64,000 nt of DNA from Dryomyza anilis. Taxonomy: Eukaryota > Arthropoda > Insecta > Diptera > Dryomyzidae. A program made the translations under genes and the position numbers. The stretch is from assembly GCA_951804985.1 (NCBI GenBank), contig OX638133.1, positions 10,312,501 to 10,376,500 on the forward strand, in the 5' to 3' direction. Of this stretch, positions 10,701-21,255 are shown in pieces; position 1 is the first letter of the stretch; every line of letters begins with the position of its first letter. The notes under the pieces are model-generated. The model made no database searches, had not been told where the DNA came from, and worked only from the letters and a program-made list of their open reading frames with translations.

Positions 10701-11440
10701 CTGATGTCAAATTAATGAAACCTGTTTAATGTATTGATGACGAGTTCAAAATAGAACATTTTTAACTACAGCTGCTAAGTGAGTTTTAAGATTTATTAAA
10801 ACTTAAAGAAGTCTACTTGAAAGGTAGTAAAAATTGTACTAAATTTACGATCGGTAACAGATCACTGAATTTTTAAGTTGTCCTAACCGCACCAGTATCA
10901 TGAACAATATGATCAGTTTAAGATCATTTTTCCATAGTGGTAAATTTACAAATTTTACGATCGTGAGCTGTTTTCTTTGTATTACTTTTAACATTATCCC
11001 AACCCCATCAGTTCCCAGACCAATGAGATCACTTCATGCACGCTGCAAAATAAGGGCTCTCCAAACAAAATTGCGTAGGCATTACATATATCTTTGGAGC
11101 TTTATGCAATCAAAAGTATAATTTCATTGCCAAACAATATTATAATAACAGCCAAACATATTTTTGTTTACGTTCAAACATATTTATGTTCAGAATGAAT
11201 AATTTTCGGCTTTATTCATGATAAGAGAGTAAATTTCTACTAGGTATGTTTGAATTGCATTAAAAATTATGATGTAATTTTGATGATATCGCCGCAAAAT
11301 ATCAATGAAACTTATATCGTTATCACACTTAACACCTTTGCAAAAAAACTATTTGAATTTACATAGATTAAAAGATTGATGCACTTTATAGAATTTAAGT
11401 TTTTAAATTACTTGAACACTTCACTTACGTATTTGAACAT
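7759..11440 (-). CDS. Cuticular protein, RR-1-like (chitin_bind_4), Cpr-A
   Basis: Two coding exons on the minus strand. Exon 1 is 11440-11429 (MFKY) followed by a GTAAGT donor; exon 2 is 8157-7759 after a TTCATAG acceptor. The 12-base first exon in phase 0 is the standard structure of fly cuticle genes. The product has 136 residues: signal peptide 1-20 (MFKYFFLIAF...VAASA), an acidic linker, then a Rebers-Riddiford chitin-binding region at about 41-105 (NEDGSYDTVYESEDG, GSYKYINDEGKEVEVFYTAG, NGFVP). The C-terminus is a Lys/Glu-rich tail. The usual YxADExGY core is altered to YTAGVNGF, so the conserved acidic pair is missing. It should bind chitin in the exoskeleton after secretion. It is a clear paralogue of Cpr-B (shared QNAGTEDEALEV), transcribed away from it. 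The intron is 3271 bp and holds several repeats. Confidence 0.94.
8365..9184. repeat. Foldback element rich in TTCGTAA/TTACGAA, in the Cpr-A intron
   Basis: The ends read CACTCATAATTAAATCTGCTC on the left and, reverse complemented, CACACTCAAAATAATTTC on the right. Inside are dozens of the complementary heptamers TTACGAA and TTCGTAA in both orientations, so much of the 820 bp can pair with itself. No reading frame is present. It resembles a foldback-type MITE grown by short internal repeats; the terminal match is imperfect. Confidence 0.5.
9611..9915. mobile_element. MITE family B, copy 1 (near-palindromic)
   Basis: Starts CACACAGAATAGAGATTTGT and ends with the reverse complement (CAAATCTATATTCTATGTGTG). 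Inner blocks GGTTCTCTCAACCGCT and TTGTCAAAATAAAAAGA recur inverted at GCAGTTGAGAGAACTG and TATTTTGACAATAA. Arms are about 130 bp. It sits in the Cpr-A intron and has no coding capacity. Confidence 0.75.
9905..10080. repeat. Dispersed repeat shared with 6470-6640
   Basis: See the matching blocks given for 6470-6640. Here the repeat abuts the right end of MITE family B copy 1. Confidence 0.5.
10081..11422. other. Remainder of the Cpr-A intron
   Basis: AT-rich sequence without a recognised repeat. A 73-codon plus-strand frame at 10900-11121 starts with a plausible ATG, and its second half is less AT-rich than its surroundings. It has no signal peptide, motif or poly(A) context I can identify, so it is not called as a gene. 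Confidence 0.4.
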
Positions 11441-11507
11441 TTTGAAAATTTAGCGAAATCGAAAGTGTCTCGAGACGTATAACTGAATCTTTTTTGTGTG
11501 CACCCGC

Positions 11508-11514
11508 TTTTATA
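11508..11514 (-). promoter_or_regulatory. TATA box of Cpr-A
   Basis: TATAAAA on the minus strand, followed 30 bp downstream by an initiator match TCAGTT at 11486-11481. The 5'UTR then runs about 44 bases to the ATG at 11440. Confidence 0.85.
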
Positions 11515-11520
11515 CAAATT

Positions 11521-13107
11521 TAGATGAAATTTGCAGCGATATTTTAAACATGCAAAACATGTTCAACATATCACTATTTTTTCCACTTTTTTCTGCATTT
11601 TAATCATTTTTTTATTTTATATAATATCTAAATATCTATATATGTTGCTTTAAAGAAATGCTATGAATTTAATGTGTTAAATATATGCTAAATAAAAAAG
11701 AGCATCTCGATCCAAAAAAATATAAAAAAAATAAATGTCAAGGTTAAAATTGTATATAGCAACAAGCAGATCAGTTTGGTCTAACCATAACCTGACAGAA
11801 ATTCAAAATGTGTCACTTTAACCGGAATCTGAAATGCGAAACGCATGCTGAATGCTTAAACTCGCGTTTAGGTGGCTGTATTTCCAGTTTAAATATATGT
11901 TAAACTATAAAAATAAAAATTTTATTTGAATATAAAACAAACTATAACGCAAAACGTGACATTTGAAGCCGGTTACTTAAAATTTTCGAAATACATTTTT
12001 GGCTATTTATTTTTTTAATTATATATATGCTAAATTTAACAATCAATCGAATGCGTCACATAAACTGCTAAAGTTCAAATCATAACCAGAGCTTCTTATA
12101 CTCCTCAAACCTCACACTAGTTGTGTGAAATGTCAGTCACTCTAATAGTCGTATCTCGTACGCTGTTATTTTGCAGCCTACCTTTAATACTGGCGACAGC
12201 CTAACCCATTAAGAAATTCTTTAAGACCCCCCGCCTCCAACTATTTAACAGGTGCGCGCACTTATTTATAACCCTCTTATGCGAACTGTACAGTTGACAA
12301 GCCTCAGGTTAATTTATTTTTGTCATAAAATTGCAATTAATTTTAACGCATTTCTGTGTCTGTCTGTCCTCACTTAATCAAAAGCCTCGATCTAAGCGCA
12401 TTAATATTAATCTATTAATCAGCACCGACTTAAATGAAAAATTCTTCTGTTTATAATATAAAAAAATATAATTTGTATTAATTTAGCGTCAAGTCATAAT
12501 ATTTCTTAGACTATTTTTCTTACGCGATATGCAATATTTAATTGAAAAAAAAAATCATATTTCTTCAATCTAATTGTTTTGACATTCAAAAACCTTGTTG
12601 TAATGAAATCACTCCGATGTATATGTTTTTAATAAAAACTTGTTAATAAATTAGGTCACTTTATAAAGCGCTCAAATTTAAAAAAAAGCTTTTAATAAAA
12701 GTCATTTTGTCCCAAGTGTTCCATAAAACCCGCTGACATAAGAACTGCCACAATACCTGATATGTTAATGCCAGATCGTTGTGATTGTCAATTTGGCCAA
12801 CTTTATAGATCAACACCACAGATAAGGCCAAATATGTATACCGTTATTTAGTAGCAAATATTACAAGTTTATTCACCTTTATTAAGTTTTATAAACTTTT
12901 GTCTTTATGCAATGTTGAAAAAACAAAAAACAAACTGTTAAGTAATAAATATTAAAATTTTAATAAATTACGAATTTTAAAATGCGTAGGTTGAATTGGC
13001 CAATAACCTATCACTTGCAACCGATCGCAGTCAGCAACATATCTAAACCAGTATTTGATAGATGGTTTTTTTCTATTTTAATCAGGGTTTGCAAAGAACC
13101 GATAATG
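11521..13107. other. Upstream region of Cpr-A
   Basis: Non-coding. The part at about 12040-12360 is less AT-rich than its surroundings (GGTGCGCGCACTT at 12252) and carries no repeat seen elsewhere in the window, so it is the likeliest place for Cpr-A control elements. No specific binding site is claimed. Confidence 0.35.
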
Positions 13108-13393
13108 CACACAGAAAAATCCTCGTTTGGCATGAGGTTTGAAGAATTAAAAAGTTAATTGTATCTAATAAATTCAATCGGTTAAATCGAATGGTTTGCA
13201 GATTTGCTGCCGGACACACACTCCTAATGGTTCTTAATCTGTACTAAAGTGTTCTAAAATAATTCAAAATTGGTTACAGTACAAACTACAACTCTTTTCA
13301 TTTTGACAATAACAACCGACTAAGCGGTTGAGAGAATCGAATAAGTTGGTTGGCCAAAGAGTTGGTTGGCGCTACGAATCTCTATTCTGTGTT
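13108..13393. mobile_element. MITE family B, copy 2
   Basis: Runs from CACACAGAAAAATCCTCGTT to CGAATCTCTATTCTGTGT. It shares the GGCATGAGGTTTGAAGAAT block with copies 3 and 4 and the GACTAAGCGGTTGAGAGAA block with copy 1. The two ends of this subtype differ in their outer parts, so it is a composite or diverged form of the family. Confidence 0.7.
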
Positions 13394-13555
13394 TGGAAAT
13401 TGTATTGAAAAATCGTATAGAATCGATACATCCATGAAAGTGTTTTCCCAAATAGGACAAATTTCCACTAGGAATCTAGAACCGTTTTAGGGCATTACCC
13501 AGATTTCGATCTAATTTTGATTTTGAATGATATTTTATGAAAAATAATCCTACAA

Positions 13556-13876
13556 ACAGATAAATCCTCTTTTGGCATGAGGTCGGAAGAATGAATAAGT
13601 TAGTTGTATCAACTAACTTCATTCGGTTAAATCGAATGGTTTACAAATTTGCTGGCGGAACTGCCATATTAGCCTATACACATGAAATATTAGTCTATAC
13701 ACACTCCTAATGGTTCTAAATCTATACTAAATTGTTCTAAAACATTTCGAAATTGGTTCAGTACAAAATACAACTCTTTTTATTTTGACAATAACATCCG
13801 ACTAAGCGGTTGAGAGAACCGAAAAAGTTGGTTGGGCAAAGAGTTGGTTGGCGCAACAAATTTCTTTTCTGTGTGT
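13556..13876. mobile_element. MITE family B, copy 3
   Basis: Runs from ACAGATAAATCCTCTTTTGG to AAATTTCTTTTCTGTGTG. Same internal order as copy 2: GGCATGAGGT, AGTTAGTTGTATCAACTAAC, a TTTGCTGGCGGAACTGCCAT block, and TAAGCGGTTGAGAGAACC. Confidence 0.72.
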
Positions 13877-14064
13877 AGCTGACATTTACCCTATTAGGAG
13901 ACATGATTAAAGTAAACCAGGTGATGGAACTCATTGGGGTTTGACAAATCAAAAATACAATAATAAGTGCCCGATCATGACCAAGAAAGCACACTTTCCT
14001 TAGTTTAAACTGTCCTAGATCGGAATCCGACCATTGTATATATATCTTGTCATTACAATTTCTA

Positions 14065-14367
14065 CACACAGAAGAGATTTTTGTTGCGCCAAACAACTCT
14101 CTGCCCAAACAACTTATTCGGTTCTCTTAACCGCTTAGTCGGTTGTTATTGTCAAAATACAAAGAGTTGTAGTTTGTTCTGCAACCAATTTCGAACTGTT
14201 TTAGAACAATTTAGTACAGATTTAAAATCATATGGAGTGTGTATAGATTAAAATGGCAGTTTCGCCAGCAAATTTGTAACCATTCGATTTAAACGAATGA
14301 AGTTAGTTGATACAACTAACATTTTCATTCTTCCAACCGCATGCCAAAAGAGGTTTTTTCTGTGTGT
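14065..14367. mobile_element. MITE family B, copy 4 (inverted relative to copy 3)
   Basis: Starts ACACACAGAAGAGATTTTTG and ends AGAGGTTTTTTCTGTGTG. All blocks of copy 3 appear in reverse order and orientation (CTCTTAACCGCTTAGTCGG, ATGGCAGTTTCGCCAGCAAA, GCATGCCAAAAGAGG). Copies 3 and 4 lie head to head only 188 bp apart. Confidence 0.75.
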
Positions 14368-15221
14368 TGTCATAACAATTTCTAATAGGATCTATGATTT
14401 TATTAAATGAAACTAAACAAAAAATCAAGAATTTTTCTTAGCAACCCTGCACAAGATTTTAGATATTTTTGATGTTGTATGAAAAATGACAAAATGTGTG
14501 AAAATTAACATGACATGAAATTGTTGACATCTTACTCAAGTGTCTCGCAATGTTTCGAATACTAAGCCGCGTATCGTCGCAACAGCAATATCTACCCCGA
14601 TCATTATAGGCATCATTATGATTAGCAAACAATTCCATCAACGTCAGCTTATCACTTCATCATTTGGTAATTTGATCTACGTTCACGTTATCATTAGTCT
14701 TGGCGGCAATTAGTCAGTAGCGGAAAATACGCAATTCTTGCCGTAACATGTGCCAAAAACAAACGATTAACAAAATACTTTTTATAATTTTTTATTTTGA
14801 GTTTCTTATTAACGAACATCAGAATGCCGCCAGTGTTGTCTTTCATAAATCATTTTTGAACATTATCATAAGCTTTAGCTAATTTAATATATTTTTTTTT
14901 TATTTTTAAAAATAAAGTATATGGTTTTTTTATTTTTCTCAAGACCTGGACAGCCAAATATTTAGTTTATCTTTAAAGCAGTTGCCAATAATTAGTATGC
15001 AAAAAACGTCTACACGAGCATCGCGTGGTTGAGAATTAGTAACATATAAAAAAAACCAATGAAATATAATAAAAACACCAAATACACGAGCTAGAAGATG
15101 CTTAATATACCGTAAAAGTGTGTTGAAATTAGTCTATTTTAATCTCAGTCTATTTAAGCTCATATTGAATATGTTGACTTTTTTAAAAGGTTTTTATTAG
15201 CTCGTTTTATTGACTGTCCAT
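14368..15221. other. Gene-free stretch
   Basis: No gene seen. A mixed-composition patch at about 14500-14760 (TAAGCCGCGTATCGTCGCAA) matches nothing else in the window; its short frame at 14459-14641 on the minus strand has no recognisable features. Confidence 0.4.
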
Positions 15222-15950
15222 AGAAAAAAAAAATTCATCGATATGATGAACCAGATTCATCAAATATGTACCACCGTTCATTAATTGACATATGATACAT
15301 ATAATACTATCAAACATCATAGTGAAGAACGAAATATTCAATATAATGAATTTGAATCGTTATATTGATGAATTTGTAATAATATAATATTAAACATAAT
15401 ATTCAATATTTTTCAAAAAAAAAAACATTTTTTTTAGAAAAAAATTCGAAAAAAAGTGTTGTTGACAAAATTTTATATAAAAAATAATTGAAAACAAAAT
15501 TTTTTTAATAAAAAAAATATCTGAGAAAAAAAATTCAAAAATATTTTTTTTTTCAAAAAAAAAATTGTCCGAAAAAATGCATCCGAATAAAATTTTATTA
15601 ATTTTTTTTTTTTTTTAATATAACTTTTTATAAATAAAATGTAGTTATAAATAAATATATTAAACGGCAAAAAATATACGAAAAATAAAAATTTTTGATT
15701 GAAATTTGGTTTAATGAACAGCGTTCTTCAAAATGAAGTAAAGTATGTTTTTGTTCATTGGATGAAGCATATTCTTGACATACAATTCATCATATTGAAG
15801 AACACTTTTTCGACAGTTCATCATATTTATGATCCCATTCATAACATTGATGTCGTTAGTCATTAATATTATGAGTGGTTCTTCAATGCAATGAACCATG
15901 GTTTCAAGAATGGAATTCATCAATATGATGTACATTTTTTTCTGTGTCTG
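15222..15950. repeat. MITE family A, copy 2
   Basis: Left end AAAAATTCATCGATATGATG, right end GAATTCATCAATATGATG then TTTTTTTCTGTGTC. Internally it matches copy 1 (CGACAGTTCATCATATTTATG, CATTGATGTCGTTAGTCATT) without the 120-bp-arm hairpin. The centre is T/A homopolymer-rich. Confidence 0.72.
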
Positions 15951-16030
15951 TTCAGTACAAATTTTGTAATTGATTTTACACTAACTTCTAGAAATTTAAA
16001 AATTTAAATATAGCCTAGAACTGGATTACA

Positions 16031-16123
16031 ATGCAATATTATAGTTTTATTGTCTGCATGTTCGTCGTGGTTCTGTCGACATTCTGCCAAAAGAAAATAT
16101 TTCTCCACTATTGGTTCCCTTGA
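16031..16123 (+). pseudogene. Possible broken small secreted-protein ORF
   Basis: An ATG at 16031 opens MQYYSFIVCMFVVVLSTFCQ, a convincing signal peptide, but the frame ends after 30 codons. In the neighbouring frame the sequence continues PKENISPLLVPLNIEKT before a stop. Further downstream the coding-like stretch is split by the SINE at 16175. With the SINE removed, an open stretch runs VLSVFYGYYKWKVFEVNLLP and on to about 16529. I read this as a decayed small gene with a frameshift and a SINE insertion, or as chance frames; the family is not recognised. Confidence 0.3.
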
Positions 16124-16174
16124 ACATCGAAAAAACGTAGGGTGTTAAGCGTATTTTATGGGTATTACAAGTGG

Positions 16175-16449
16175 TAAGTAGCCGCGGTAGCTCAGTGGTT
16201 AGTGCGTTGGACTGCGAGCCGAAAGGTCCCCGGTTCAAGCCTGGACTGGGGTTAACAACATCTTTTCATAGAAACATAGAAACCTCTCGTCAGTAAATGG
16301 CAAACCTACGAGAGTAAAACCATTGCCTATCAAAAAGCTCTCACCCGCCGTTCGGATTCGGCAATAAACTGTAGGTCCCACCACTTTGAGTACAAATATA
16401 ACACACACAGCTCAAAATGGTGAGAGAGCTCGCCCAAACTATTATTATT
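16175..16449 (+). mobile_element. tRNA-derived SINE, family 2, with ATT-repeat tail
   Basis: The tRNA-like head has A box TAGCTCAGTGG at 16188-16198 and B box GGTTCAAGCC at 16232-16241. A non-tRNA body and an (ATT)n tail follow. The 11-base target duplication ATTACAAGTGG is perfect (16164-16174 and 16450-16460), which fixes both ends. Two further copies lie on the minus strand at 45137-45444 and 57901-58207. The tail type and body differ from the poly(A) SINE at 4201. Confidence 0.9.
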
Positions 16450-16460
16450 ATTACAAGTGG

Positions 16461-17411
16461 AAAGTGTTCGAAGTAAATTTACTGCCCGATTCTACCAGAT
16501 CTGAAAATCTGGTCCATTCGTGTCAATAGCAACAATTTCTTTAAGTGTATTTTTGAAAATCGAATTGTTATGAATTCAGATCATTTCGTTCTGAACTTTT
16601 TGGAAAGTATTTTTTTTCTAGCTTAAGAGGAGTTGTTCCTACGGAGAGTTTAAAAATAATTTGCCAAAAAATTGTATTTCGATTTTTTTCCAAGAAAAAT
16701 GTTTGGCAAATTATTTTAAAATAATAAAGCCAATCGATATATGCTTTAAGAACAAACAATTCGTGCCTTTACACCACTATTTTATCTTGCACCAGTAAAA
16801 AGTTATGGAAAAAAAACGAAAAGATTCGCCCCTTTTGGCATGACATGATTTCAAATTCGCCCTTTTGGTTTTGTCTTTTGTGGCTAGATATATCCAACAA
16901 AATCATACACGATTTTGGCACAGTATACTTGAGGAAAAACTACTGTTTATGCCAAAACTTATGCAGTGTAAACTCTGTATAACATTCTTGACAACCTGAA
17001 CCGGAGTGGTGAATTTCGACCCTTTCTCTTTCAATCCTCCTTCTTTGAGGTTCTCGGGGCTGCAATTGCGCAGAGCTCGATCTCTTTGCTGCCACCCACC
17101 AACAGAAGAACATCGTAAGAATCAACTAACTCTTCAGTTAAATTACATTTAACATCAATATTTTATCATATCTTATATATTGGTTTTCCATACTTGATCT
17201 CTATCTTGTATCATAATATATTTCTGAATATTATATGGCAAACACTTTCGTTTGTCTCTTAATTTATATTGCTCAAATAAAGATTAAAAAACCATAAACT
17301 TCTGTCTTTTATTTAATTTTGAATTTATTGGAAAATCCGAAAATTGACGCCTTTCTACGTAAACAACTACATTATAAAATGTAAAACGCAAATGTCAAAA
17401 ATTAGACATTC
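16461..17411. other. Gene-free stretch
   Basis: No gene called. A patch at 16990-17110 is less AT-rich and gives a 61-codon minus-strand frame containing QPREPQRRRIERERVEIHH. It lacks a start context, signal or known motif and could be an exon fragment or a relic. Confidence 0.35.
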
Positions 17412-17510
17412 GCCCCCTTTTTCCATACCGGAATTGTTTCCTTCTGGGTGTTACAAACGGCTACCAAACTGAATGTACCCTTTCACTCTTAATGTAAGGT
17501 ATAAAAATCT
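17412..17510. repeat. Truncated right end of a HINE-like element
   Basis: CCATACCGGAATTGTTTCC, TTCTGGGTGTTACAAACGG and GTACCCTTTCACTCTTAATG, then GGTATAAAAA, parallel the right end of the element at 5000-5837 (CCATACCGGACACGCCTCC, GGGGCGTTACAA, GTAGGGTATAAAAA). It is 5'-truncated. Confidence 0.55.
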
Positions 17511-18960
17511 GGGGCAGTTGTCTGTTCAAAATTTATTGAAAGACTTAAAACAATAAATTAAAAGGTTTGCTTTGAATGCAATTAATTATATTTTTATTTA
17601 ATTTACCACTGTGATTACAATATATGTTTTTATCTAAAAATTAAATATGTTAATGAGGATAAGTGAGCATGGGTGAGTATTTCCGAACTTTGGTTTTTTT
17701 GAGTATTCATTATTTTCGGAACAATTTGACCAGAACATTATACTGATCAAGGTAACAGCTTTAGCAAAAGTAACCACTGTGTAGCAACTTAAGTGGTAGC
17801 CACAGAATTGCCATTAAAGTGTTTGTTCTATATAATGCGAAAAATACTTATTTGCCACCAAATTGCCAGTTAAAAAGCCCCGGGCGAAGCTTAGTTGCCA
17901 CAAATTTTTAACGAACGGTTCAAGTTAAAGCTTATATTCTACCCTGTCTAATTTTAACGCGCACCTAAAAAAATGATATTTATGAAATTTTTTTAAAATA
18001 GTGATTTTTGTTATTTCTTTAACTATACTATTTCGACTGTCCTTTTTTACAACCGAACATTCCATGGACATATGTAGTGGATATAATAAATATTTTGTGT
18101 ATAATAATATACATTTATACCATTTTAAATATAATTAGCCATATTATTTATAAACATGTTCCTATTAGGTTCTTCATTATATGCATGCAACATATATGGA
18201 ACATAATACATTTTATAATTTGCTACTATTTTGCCACGCCATAACAACAAAGTTAGCTCCGCACATTATCGTATAGGCTCCATTATCGGAATGTATGACT
18301 TATATATCACAGAATTGCATTGTCCCACATTGTACCAAAAGAAAATAGATTTTTTAAAGTTATTACGCAGGTTAAAAATAACACTAAACTATTTTTTTAA
18401 CCTAACTTACATATTTAACGTATTTTTACGGTATAAATTATAATGTTATAATTTTCAACATACCAACTCATCTCAGATTGCTAACTCTGTTTTATCATTT
18501 TATCAATATTTTGTTTTTTTTTTTTTGTTTATTTATTCGTTGATTAGTAACCGCTAACTTTAATATTATTAACAACAGTCATAAGTCTAAGAAGTCATTA
18601 TTATTTCATCATTTTGAGAAACACCAAAATATTGCTATTTTTACATTGAATATATATATAAATCAATAAAATTCCTATTCAAATTATAAAGCAAAACAAG
18701 TTTGGGCTTCTAGAAGTCTATTAAAATTCTATACAATTGTGCACAGTTAGTAATAATTTTTTCGACGAAATTTTATTTCTTTTTCGTTTCTCATTTTGGG
18801 CGAAAAATAAAAGAAATAATTTATCGCTTCTTTCATTCGTCAGTATGCAAAAATCTTTGGTTTTTTTTTATATTTGTTTGTCTTCTTTTACGTACTAATC
18901 AATTCTAAAACCTCACGGGCTAACAAAAAAGTGTAAGTGCTGATTAGATGGTTTTTTTGT
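17511..18960. other. Upstream region of Cpr-B
   Basis: AT-rich, with no gene seen. It should contain any proximal control sequence for Cpr-B, but no site is distinct enough to name. A 70-codon frame at 18231-18443 shows no features. Confidence 0.4.
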
Positions 18961-18961
18961 G

Positions 18962-18968
18962 TATAAAA
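18962..18968 (+). promoter_or_regulatory. TATA box of Cpr-B
   Basis: TATAAAAG in a TGTGTATAAAAGTCCGGGC context. Transcription should start near 18990-18995, giving a 5'UTR of about 55 bases before the ATG at 19049. Layout is the same as Cpr-A. Confidence 0.85.
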
Positions 18969-19048
18969 GTCCGGGCTGCTGAGAATAGGATCTAAGTTTA
19001 AATTCTAACGTTGTAGCGTGAGATCGTGCAAAGAAGAAATTTACAAAA

Positions 19049-21255
19049 ATGTTCAGATTTGTAAGTGTTCAAAAGAATAGTTTAAAGATAAAAAGTGATT
19101 TTATAAAGATTAGTGAAATTTTCCGAAAATGCGAAATAAAAGTGTTGTAAAATAAAATTTATATAGTCTCAAAAAAATGTATATATTCTCTAGAATATTC
19201 TCAATAGAATTCTATATTATAATCTCAATCAAGTTTTCAACAATTTCTCAATAATACTCTAAACAAAATACTCAATAGTATTGTGATGTAAATTCGTAAA
19301 AACAATAACTCCAAAATAATATTTTGCAGAACTCTTAAGAATGTTCTCCAGAATATTCTCTTCGAAATTCTCAACAATATTCTCAATAATAATCTCAACA
19401 GTACACTCAACATAATGCTCAAAAGTATTCTCAAACAAATTCTAAATTCTGAAAAATATTCTGTCAATAGTTCTGAACAATATTCTTAAAAGTATATTCA
19501 ACAATAACTCCACAAAAATGTTCTCAACATAATTCTCAAAAGTATTCTCAACAATATTCTTCAGAATGATCTCTAGAATCTTAACAAAATTCTCAAATAT
19601 ATTCTCAACCAAATTCTAAAAAATATGTTCTAACTAATTCTGAAAAATATTCTGTCAATAGTTCTGAACAATATTCTTAAAAGTATACTCAACAATAACT
19701 CCACAAAAATGTTCTCAACAATATTCTTCAGAATGTTCTCCAGAATGATCTCTAGAAACCGTATTCTCAACAGTATACCCCACAATATTCTCCAGAATGT
19801 TCTTCTGTATATTCTATACAAAATTGTCAACAAAATTCTCAATAATATTATCAACAATACTTTAAACAATATTCTCAACATAATTCTCAAAAGTATTCTC
19901 AACAATATTCTTCAGAATGAGCTCTAGAATCTAAACAAAATTCTCAAATATATTCTCAACCAAATTCTAAAAAATATGTTCTAACTAATTCTGAAAAATA
20001 TTCTGAAAATAGTTGATAACAATACTCTTAAAAGTATACTCAACAATAACTTCACAAAAATGTTCTCAACAATATTCTTTAGAATGTTCTCTAGAAACAT
20101 TATTTTGAACAGTATTCTCAACAGTATACTCCACAATATTCTCCAGAATGTTCTTCTGTATATTCTATACAAAATTCTCAACAAAATTCTCAATAATATT
20201 CTCAACAATTCTCTTAACAATATTCGCAACATAATTCTCAAAAGTATTCTTAATAATATTCTTCAGAATATTCTCTAGAATATTCTTAACCAAATTCTCA
20301 AATATATTCTCAAACAAATTCCAAAAAATAATTTCAACCAAGTTCTGAAAAAAATTCCTAACAATACTCTTAAAGTATACTCAACAATAACAACACAAAT
20401 GTTTTCCACAATAATCTTCACACTGTTCTTCTGAATATTCTCAACAGTATTCTCAACAATATTCTCCAGAATGTTCACCAAAATATTTTCTACAAAATTC
20501 TGAAAAATATACTTTCTAATTATGAAAAGTATTATCAACCAAATTCTCAAATATTCTCTAAAATATGCTCAATAATATTATAAACGAAGTTCACAAAAAT
20601 ATTCTCCACAATATTAATAAAAGAATTCTCTATGATATTCTCAACAGAATTATCTATGATATTCTCAATAATATTCTCCAAAAATATTTCTAAATCATAA
20701 AAATATATTTTATATTTCAAACGTATTTTTAAAATAAAATCTTTCTACTCTTAGATCGCCCTCTTTGCTCTTGTCTCCGTGACCTATGCCGCCAGCATCG
20801 GCGTCGATAGCAGCATCTCCACTACCACCCGGAAACCCATCATTGAACTGCTCAGTTTCGAAACCGACAAGAAGCCCGATGGCTCATTCAGCTTCTCGTT
20901 TGAGGGTGGCGACAAGAGCTACCGTCAAGAATCTGGTGTTGTCGAGAACGCAGGCACTGAAGATGAAGCACTCGAAGTTTCCGGCTCATATCGTTACACC
21001 GATGCCGATGGTAATCTGATTGAGGTGCACTACACCGCTGGCAAAAATGGTTTTGTACCCGTTGGCACCAATATTCTCTCCGAGATCTCTGCCCTTGCCA
21101 AGGCTGCCGCCGATCTGCCCAACACTGTCGAAGAGGATGTCGTGAAGCGTAAGGCACGTTCCGACACTGTCGCCGAAAAGGTGGTTGAGAAGGAGAATCT
21201 GCCCGAGGAGAAGAAGCAGGAAGTACAGGAAAATGTACCCGAGCAGAAGGCTTAA
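19049..21255 (+). CDS. Cuticular protein, RR-1-like (chitin_bind_4), Cpr-B
   Basis: Exon 1 is 19049-19060 (MFRF) with a GTAAGT donor at 19061; exon 2 is 20755-21255 after TTTCTACTCTTAG. The 170-residue product has a signal peptide 1-16 (ending SVTYA), a Ser/Thr linker, and a Rebers-Riddiford region at about 45-107 (PDGSFSFSFEGGDKSYRQES, GSYRYTDADGNLIEVHYTAG, KNGFVPVG). An amphipathic stretch ISALAKAAADLP follows. The last 40 residues are a Glu/Lys/Val-rich extension longer than that of Cpr-A. As in Cpr-A the ADE acidic motif is replaced (YTAGKNGF), showing common descent. It should be a secreted exoskeleton chitin-binding protein. A poly(A) signal AATAAA is at 21585-21590. The 1.7-kb intron consists almost wholly of a degenerate array. 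Confidence 0.95.
19190..20700. repeat. Degenerate tandem array in the Cpr-B intron (ATTCTCAACAAT-like)
   Basis: About 1.5 kb of imperfect 12-24-bp units built from TTCTCAACAATATTC, AGAATGTTCTCCAGAAT and CTCAAAAGTATT. Longer blocks repeat too: the block at about 19620-19940 is closely matched at 19970-20290. At least eleven GAAnnTTC dyads occur (for example 19193, 19339, 19735, 20083, 20269 and 20280). Long frames over the array on both strands are by-products of its composition (Ile/Leu/Arg-rich) and are not genes. Confidence 0.85.

Noticed and set aside
19237..20550. Ile/Leu/Arg-rich frames on both strands in the Cpr-B intron
   Set aside because: Products of the degenerate repeat array, overlapping on both strands and inside an intron with good borders.
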